Source: Bolinopsis microptera | Taxonomy: Eukaryota > Ctenophora > Tentaculata > Lobata > Bolinopsidae | DNA length: 64,000 bases | NCBI RefSeq assembly: GCF_026151205.1 | Contig: NC_087078.1 | Location: 17,377,118 to 17,441,117 of the forward strand | Reading direction: 5' to 3' | In this document: positions 57,850 through 64,000 of the stretch, piece by piece | Layout of the letters: every line of letters starts with the position of its first letter | How positions within the stretch are numbered: the stretch's first letter is position 1 | Position numbers and translations under genes: made by a program | The notes under the pieces: model-generated | Database searches by the model: none | Told to the model about the DNA's origin: nothing | What the model saw: the letters and a program-made list of their open reading frames with translations, nothing else

Positions 57850-58548
57850 CAGTATTTTTTTTTATTTTTTTTAATTATTTTTTTTTTTAATTTTTAAATA
57901 TGCAACCTACTAAAACCAATGGAGCCCTCCTCGGGTCATTCCTCTCGCATTTGCGAAAGTCGTCCCGAAGGTGTAAAAGGAGGACAGGATTTGTTCCCGC
58001 CAAGCTCTTACATCGCTAATTGTCGACCATCGGCCTTCACTGAAGGTGAGTTTTTTAGAGTGGAGGCCGACAGTCAGCATGGGATGCAGGGCCAAGCGGG
58101 AAACAACGTCAAGGCCCCCTTCCACTTGGGCCATGTTGGTTTTGGCAGATACTGTGGTAATAAAATATGAAGTGAATGAGTGAAATGAAGTGAGTGAAAA
58201 GGGTTTAAGAGAGGAGGCTGGAGGAGCCTGTAAGGAATTTAGGAAAGGAAGGAAGCAGGGCATGTACTACAAAAAAAAACAGCTACTACTAGTAGTACTG
58301 CAAGATTGTAACAATAACCGATAAAAATTAAATAACATAGACAGCAATAAAGATGGAGTGGACATATTGCCCTAATCGGCCAAGATCGACACAATAGAAC
58401 TTTTGTGACCTATTTTATCTCCTGTAAGTGATAGCTTAAGAAGTTTGATATACCCCTGCCAGATCGGCAAGTCTCCTGCCTGAAATTTTTTGCTAATGTA
58501 CCATTTGGCAACGATATTAAAATAATTTATAATTTGTGAAGTGTGATT
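57850..58548 (-). mobile_element. Probable 3' region of the truncated LINE
   Basis: A T-rich run at 57853-57897 (A-rich on the minus strand) could be the poly(A) tail of the element whose reverse transcriptase part ends at 58549. Between them is non-conserved sequence, including a 117-codon minus frame (57910-58263). That frame has no motif I know and may be 3' UTR or a separate short element. Confidence 0.45.
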
Positions 58549-59950
58549 TCAGACTATAAAATTAATTTTAGTGGGATCTTCGTAATTACTATCGATTTTC
58601 CTTTTAATAAAGTCTTCAAGTATTGTGATGAATCTATTTGTGTGAATACAATGGAGGTAAATGTGAGGAATTGTTTCTAAGTATGTGTTACACAGGCTAC
58701 ACATGGGAGTATCTGTAACAATTTTCATCTTATGTCTCATGTATCTACACGTTGTGATCCTCATTAAGAGTTTGTATTGAAATTGAATCAACTTAAAGTT
58801 TTTAGATACTAAGAAAAACAGGTTGCTTAGAACGACTGCCCAATCGATGGAATGGCTGTTCAAGTCAACAACCCATTGACGTAAAGGAGACAGCTCGTTT
58901 GGACAAATAGAATCGTACATTTTATCCCGAATTTTGCTTCCCTTCACCTGCCCAGTTGCAGAATGTAAAAATCGAAGTTTTATATTCGGGTCAACAAATT
59001 CGATATTCCTTGAGTTAATCGTGGGACAGTTATATCTCCGTATCCCCATGATAATGGTACAGTAATCAATTTTGGAAATCGTATTCGGAGACAGCTCCCA
59101 CTTGTTCATGAACATATCGTAGTTAAGGACTGTACTTTGATCTATAGAAAGGAAATCTGAGATGTAAAATATTCCCTTATCAATAAGATGATTGTTCCAA
59201 AGTTTGGACCCGATGTCAGTTATTGCTGGGTTGGACCACACACAGTGATCAATAGAACCCAAGGCTGCATTAGCCGAACTAATCTTCCACTCAGTGTAGC
59301 AATCAAGTACGTCCTGTGTAAAATTACAGTTGATATTTGCGAGACCGTTTTCTACAGAGATGGTGATATGCTCGGGAAATTTCAGTTGCATTATCATAAT
59401 ATCTTTCCAAGTGTGGTGAAAGGAATCATTTAGTAGCTTTGAAATAAGACTAGTTTTAAGACCTATAATAAAATCGGATAAATAAAATAGTCCCAGGCCT
59501 CCATGTTCCTTGTTTCGGGTTATGATTTCACGTTTTATTTTATCCCGTTTGCAACCCCAAAGAAAATGGAATATAATCGTGTCAAAAGTTCTGATAAAGG
59601 AAGCATCTGGTCTGGGGAGAGGAGGAACCAGGTATGTTAATTGGGAAAAGAGGAGAGTTTTGATAACTGTACATTTACCCATTACCGTCAGATCCCTCGA
59701 CTTGTTCCACCTGTTAATCCAAGACCGAACCTTAATCAATTTATCATTATAATTACTGTTGACTATATCCATAAGTGAGCCATCATTCCTATAAACTATA
59801 CCCAAAGCCGGGTTACAGTCTTGTTGTGACAGAAAGTCTACACTATATATAGTGCCTAAGTTTAAATTGTGTAGTTTGAGGATATAAGATGCAACTTTAA
59901 GATGGATATTGGAGAGCTGTTGAAAAATTATGGTCGTTGTATCAATGGTT
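58549..59950 (-). pseudogene. L1/Tx1-like LINE ORF2, 3' fragment
   Basis: The 418-codon frame (58549-59805), open further to a stop at about 59945, matches the region after the reverse transcriptase palm in L1-like ORF2. It has the thumb pattern INRWNKSRDLTVMGKCTVIK, then the HFLWGCKR segment, then KEHGGLGLFYLSDF. A C-terminal Cys/His cluster follows, CSLCNTYLETIPHIYLHC, like the zinc-knuckle region of L1 proteins. The catalytic palm and endonuclease are absent, so this is a 5'-truncated copy, dead on arrival, a usual product of target-primed reverse transcription. The long open frame suggests it is young. Confidence 0.85.
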
Positions 59951-60114
59951 ATAATAAGCTAATATAAATATCTTAAACTATACAGTGCTAATTAAAAATT
60001 TCTTTATACTGCATTATCAAATTAAATGTTAAAAATTCAAAAATATACATTCATTTTATTTTATTAAAGACTTTCTCACACATACTTTACTCACAGAACA
60101 AGTCTTGGAAAACA

Positions 60115-60366
60115 CTAGACTAGGGGAATTTCGCTGACATGTGTGATACCAGCAAGTAGTGATCTTTCGAAGACAATATTGTTGCAGTCAAAATCTTTGA
60201 TTGTCCAATCAAGCGGGGCGTGGCTGTGTTGATTATTTAATAGTGCACGTTTAAGCTTTCCCCGCAAACACATCACACTCATGGTAAAGTCATCCATTCT
60301 AATTTTTGGAGTAATCATGTTAAAAATTTTGGTTGATCTTGTATTATGGTTCATTACTCCTCTCAA
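60115..60366 (-). pseudogene. Possible LINE C-terminal fragment
   Basis: An 83-codon minus frame with the pattern HNTRSTKIFNMITPKIRMD, then SVMCLRGKLKRALL. It recalls the HNTR...RGP...WN end common to many non-LTR retrotransposon polyproteins, but the match is loose. The hAT-type MITE lies just upstream in its sense and may have split the older element. Confidence 0.4.
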
Positions 60367-60394
60367 GTTTCCCGGCTCTGTTTTGCAGTCAGGT

Positions 60395-60683
60395 CAGTGG
60401 CGTAACGAAGGGCCCTGCTGACCCCGCTGTGCAGGGGGGCGCCGTCTTAGGGGGGCGCCAAATTGTCGTTTGAATGTGGGACAATTTCGAAAACTTAACT
60501 AAAGTACTAGCAAAACTGCGAGTTTTGCTCTAGATACACACTTTTTTTAGAGATTTTACCGGCGTATCCTCTAAAATTACCTAATTTGTTCAATTTTAGG
60601 GAGGGGCACCGAAAGGGGAGGGGGCGCCAACAGGGGGGCGCCTTTTCGGCAGGGGGGCGCCAACAGGCAACGTTACGCCACTG
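60395..60683. mobile_element. hAT-type MITE, 289 bp, with 8-bp target duplication
   Basis: Terminal inverted repeats CAGTGGCGTAACG and CGTTACGCCACTG are perfect over 13 bp. Both ends are flanked by AGTCAGGT (60387-60394 and 60684-60691), a perfect 8-bp target-site duplication. The CAGTG terminus and 8-bp duplication are typical of hAT elements. Internally there are several GGGGGGCGCC words and no coding capacity. The perfect duplication and termini imply a recent insertion. Confidence 0.95.
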
Positions 60684-60691
60684 AGTCAGGT

Positions 60692-61078
60692 AAAATGTTT
60701 TAGGGACTCCATGAGACAGATTCATGCTTAAAATCTTGTGTTTTTTGATATTGTCTCTTACTGTGCTCCCAATAGCTTTTTCGAACGATATGTTATCTCT
60801 TATTATCTCTTATATATTATTGTTCTTCAGCACATACTGCTTTTGAGCACAGAGTAAGTGACCCTAGCTTTTGTTCTTGTGGTAGTAATCAGCCAAGTGT
60901 TGTGCTCCAAACACACCAACATCATCATGACTATTGTCTTGTCCAGTTTATTCTGAATAAAAATCTAACTTATATAAGTAAAGTTAATAAGTTTTGCTCC
61001 TAAGCTAATAAACATCATTCTTATGACTTATCATTAAGAAAATCTTCACTTAGTCTTATGGACGAATCACTTACAAAG
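60692..61078. other. Spacer, nothing recognised
   Basis: AT-rich sequence between the MITE and the hexamer repeat, without motif or open frame of interest. Confidence 0.4.
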
Positions 61079-61079
61079 C

Positions 61080-61205
61080 CGATGTTGATGTTGATGTTGA
61101 TGTTGATGTTGATGTTGATGTTGATGTTGATGTTGATGTTGATGTTGATGTTGATGTTGATGTTGATGTTGATGTTGATCATGATGTTGATGATGGTGTT
61201 GATGT
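61080..61205. repeat. (GATGTT)n hexamer repeat
   Basis: About 18 perfect GATGTT units, then diverged GATCAT/GATGGT units. The frame at 61058-61303 (a Met-Leu repeat) is an artefact of it. Confidence 0.98.
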
Positions 61206-61324
61206 TGTTATTATTAAATGAAGTTAACTCCAGAGAAAGATTACACTACTTTTTTAACAAAGGGACTTGGAGTATTAACGACCAAGTTTGTATAAATGTC
61301 TAACCAAGAACTCAGGAGGCAAGA

Positions 61325-61609
61325 GTGGGTGCGTTAACTTCACGGTCTGCACTCTCCGATCCTGTATTTTTATTTGAAAATTCAATTAATCATTATATAT
61401 ATAAATCAAGCGTTACATTTCAGCCATGCAAAATTACAATGACATATTTTGATGTACTAAATGATAAATGGTACTGCAATATAAGTTGCTTAATGTTTGG
61501 CCGGATGACAACTAACGAGAAAAATAAACTTGATTATATAATAATTAATTCGGCTGAACCAACACATAGCAAGAGCCACATTAACGTTGGGGCCGTCTAC
61601 CAAATTTGA
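61325..61609 (+). other. Unidentified 94-codon frame
   Basis: A plus frame between the hexamer repeat and the LINE. It includes TYFDVLNDKWYCNISCLMF and TTNEKNKLDYIIINSAEPT, with fairly protein-like composition. No family motif, splice evidence or homologous neighbour was seen. It could be chance, or antisense to an untranslated LINE tail. Confidence 0.15.
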
Positions 61610-61782
61610 ATGACAAACATTAACAAGAAATCAAACATATCATAAATAATTATAAGGATTTTGTTCATTACAATTCCGTCACAACTGATAAAGAAAAAAG
61701 AAAAGGACAAGCAGATAGGAAATTGGACGGACAGAATTGTAACCAACAAAAACAAATTTCTGAGACTCATAAGACTGATGAG

Positions 61783-64000
61783 CTAATCTGGCCAGACTGT
61801 ATCGGCAGCCCAGAGGTACTTGATCAGTTTGGCCTTAAAAGTAGAAATCCGCTCTGACTGCCGGATACATACTGGTAGACTATTCCATTTCAGCATAGAT
61901 CTATGAAAAAAGCTATTTCGGAAGGCATCCGAGCAGGGCACAGTGGTACTCATGTATGTTGAAGTATCCAACATATCAATTATTTGAGCATTGTGCCTAG
62001 TGTATCGGGTGCCCTCTGGACGGCATAGGACTATATATGTAGGGAGCGAAACTGGAATTATGCTATTCACTATTTTATAGAAGGTCATAAGATCGTTATA
62101 AATAAACTTCTGTTTAACAGGGAGAATATTTAGTTTCTTTTGCTCTGTAGCAAGTTTATCGTCATTATAACTGGAGTAAGGTTCACCATTGATCCATTTA
62201 ATAGCCCTCTTTTGGATAGCAACAAACTGTTGAAGATGAGTTGCAGATTGAGGGGACCATATGACAGAACAATGTTCAAATATAGACCTAATTAACGCTA
62301 AATAGAACGATCTTTTCTGCCTTTTATCAGTAGTGAAATGACATGTTCTCTTAAGTAGTCCAAGTCTAGAGGTAGCTTTGGAAACAAGCGCTTTACATTG
62401 TGCACCCCAATTAAACCTGGAGTTTATTGCGACTCCTAAATCTGACTGAGAGGGCACAAAGTCAATATCACTTCCAGAAAGTTTATAAAAGAAGGTATTG
62501 AATGGCAAGTTATCCAGTACGTTTCTTTGCAGGGACACAGAGAGGGCTTTGCACTTTTGTGGGTGGAACTTCATTCGATTTCTCACTGACCAATCATATA
62601 ATCTGTTGATGTCATTTTGGATTATGTGATGGTCAGGGTAACCAAGGATCTCCCTCCAAATTTTAGTGTCATCTGCATAAAGGGCGATATTGGTGCCTTC
62701 AGAGACACAGGAGAACATGTCATTTATAAATATTACAAACAATAAAGGGCCAAGTATAGAACCTTGAGGGACACCAGACCGAACTGGTAGAGAAGAAGAC
62801 GTTTGGCCTCCTATCACTACTTGTTGTTGTCGCCCCTCAAGATAGGACTTTATAAATTTAAGCATTAGTCCATCGACATTAAAAATATTCTTTAATTTAC
62901 TTAAAATGAGGTCATGCGAAACGCTATCAAAGGCTTTCGCAAAATCAAAATATATTATATCAGTCCTGGACCTGTTATTCAATGCAAGTGCAAGATTGTC
63001 CGTGAAAGGTATCATTTGGGTTGTGCATGAACGTTCATTAACAAAACCGTGTTGTCGGTCATCCAACAGATCAGAACATGCAGCGTATAATGCAGTCTTT
63101 ATGCACCTTTCAAAGACTTTCATTACAAGAGATGTTAACGAGATAGGCCTGTAGTTCTCAACCGAAGACTTATCGCCCTTTTTGTGCACTGGTACTACAA
63201 GTGCCAGCTTCCAATCAGGGGGTATGCATCCGCTCGAGAAAGACAGGTTAAATAAAACACTAAGTGGGTATGCAAGGCTTTGGGCACAGTTTTTGAGGAC
63301 TCTCCCATGAATCCCATCAGGGCCAGGGGCCTTGTTAGGATTTAACTTTTTAAGAATCAACAGAACATCTTCTCTACTAAACACAAGACTTGAAAAACAA
63401 TCATCACGAAAATCTATGTCAATGCCATAATCGCTCTCTTGAGAAAACTGCTCATAAAAATATTCGTTAAAAAGGGCAGCTTGATCAGATGGATTGTTTC
63501 GAAAGCGATTATGATATTTGACAGTTTCAGGGATCCTGGTTGACTTTGATTTAGATTTAACGTAGGTCCAGAATTTCTTGGAGATAAGAGCATCATCGGA
63601 GTCATCCTCAACACTGAGTCTCATTCTTTCGTCCATCAAATTTTTAAATTTTGTGCGAAATGCACGAAACTTTTGTTTATGAGACTCAGAGTTGCTCCCC
63701 TTATGCCTTATTCTCCATTTCTCCTTATTTCGTAGGAGACGATCACATTCGGAGTCGTACCATGGGGGCTGGAACTGAGACTTAATGGTCTTTTTAGGGA
63801 TCCAACGGTCACAGGCTGCACCGAGAACTCCTCTGAATCGACTCCAGGCAAGATAAGGATCATTACACTCAAATATACTATCCCAATCGATGCTAAATAA
63901 CTCAGAATTCAGGCCCCTAAAATTACCTTTACTATAATTAAAGATCTTTCTTTTAGGCTGCTTAATATACTTGGTCTTAATATCAATGTCAAATGTGATA
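61783..64000 (-). CDS. CR1/Jockey-type LINE ORF2: endonuclease-RT linker and reverse transcriptase (partial)
   Basis: A non-LTR reverse transcriptase copying its own RNA at a nicked target. The frame is open from the stop at 61783 to the right edge of the window. The apparent start at 63639 is a TTG inside the frame, not a real start. In order it shows the linker motif PPWYDSECDRLLRNKEKWR, NKAPGPDGIHGRVLKN, ENYRPISLTSLVMKVFER, QHGFVNERSCTTQM, FDFAKAFDSVSHDLILSKL (first catalytic Asp), SGVPQGSILGPLLFVIFIND and YADDTKIW (catalytic Asp pair, 62668-62679). The tail follows with CSVIWSPQSATHLQQF, KRAIKWING and FRNSFFHRSMLKWNSLP. No stop or frameshift interrupts about 730 codons, so the copy is young and may be active. 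The endonuclease lies beyond the edge. It has no neighbours in an operon sense. Confidence 0.95.
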   Translation of the reverse strand, partial: ITFDIDIKTKYIKQPKRKIFNYSKGNFRGLNSELFSIDWDSIFECNDPYLAWSRFRGVLGAACDRWIPKKTIKSQFQPPWYDSECDRLLRNKEKWRIRHKGSNSESHKQKFRAFRTKFKNLMDERMRLSVEDDSDDALISKKFWTYVKSKSKSTRIPETVKYHNRFRNNPSDQAALFNEYFYEQFSQESDYGIDIDFRDDCFSSLVFSREDVLLILKKLNPNKAPGPDGIHGRVLKNCAQSLAYPLSVLFNLSFSSGCIPPDWKLALVVPVHKKGDKSSVENYRPISLTSLVMKVFERCIKTALYAACSDLLDDRQHGFVNERSCTTQMIPFTDNLALALNNRSRTDIIYFDFAKAFDSVSHDLILSKLKNIFNVDGLMLKFIKSYLEGRQQQVVIGGQTSSSLPVRSGVPQGSILGPLLFVIFINDMFSCVSEGTNIALYADDTKIWREILGYPDHHIIQNDINRLYDWSVRNRMKFHPQKCKALSVSLQRNVLDNLPFNTFFYKLSGSDIDFVPSQSDLGVAINSRFNWGAQCKALVSKATSRLGLLKRTCHFTTDKRQKRSFYLALIRSIFEHCSVIWSPQSATHLQQFVAIQKRAIKWINGEPYSSYNDDKLATEQKKLNILPVKQKFIYNDLMTFYKIVNSIIPVSLPTYIVLCRPEGTRYTRHNAQIIDMLDTSTYMSTTVPCSDAFRNSFFHRSMLKWNSLPVCIRQSERISTFKAKLIKYLWAADTVWPD

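Overview
This window is animal nuclear DNA: AT-rich, gene-poor and full of repeats. The case for a metazoan is direct. The minus strand carries a TALE-class homeobox gene of the Meis/homothorax family whose homeodomain is split over three exons with clean splice sites, and the flanks carry remains of several LINE retrotransposons. The C-terminal part of the Meis protein does not look like the vertebrate paralogues I know, so an invertebrate is likely. I cannot name the phylum from sequence alone.

Layout. Positions 1-6400 are a repeat zone: GC-rich nested inverted repeats, a tRNA-derived SINE head, three copies of a 55-bp element made of two palindromes, and a decayed LINE RNase H domain split by a pyrimidine satellite of about 660 bp. 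Positions 7164-18001 hold the 3' part of the Meis gene: seven exons I am confident of and one probable exon. They run from high to low coordinates, with introns of 0.3 to about 3 kb. The conserved N-terminal Meis/PKNOX domain was not found and presumably lies in upstream exons that I missed or that lie beyond the window.

Positions 18-52 kb are almost free of recognisable coding sequence. They are densely sprinkled with transcription-factor-like motifs: about 47 CACGTG E-boxes, of which 17 are the 8-bp palindrome TCACGTGA; many CCAATCA/TGATTGG boxes; and RFX-type X-boxes. CACGTG is absent from the repeat-rich ends of the window (before 6.4 kb and after 51.1 kb). I read this as a large regulatory domain around a developmental transcription factor gene, but a general genome-wide property of this species is not excluded. 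Inside it sit a 1.36-kb almost perfect fold-back element flanked by TTAA, a 467-nt pure pyrimidine tract, and several minisatellites with units of 8 to 48 bp.

Positions 52-64 kb return to mobile DNA: a duplicated segment of about 240-320 bp, a 14-copy 14-bp array of TCATGTGA, a 5'-truncated L1/Tx1-like LINE, a 289-bp hAT-type MITE with a perfect 8-bp target duplication, and a CR1/Jockey-type LINE with an intact reverse transcriptase that runs off the right edge.

No rRNA, functional tRNA, CRISPR array or prokaryotic-type operon is present. Almost all other open reading frames are chance frames, many of them products of tandem repeats.
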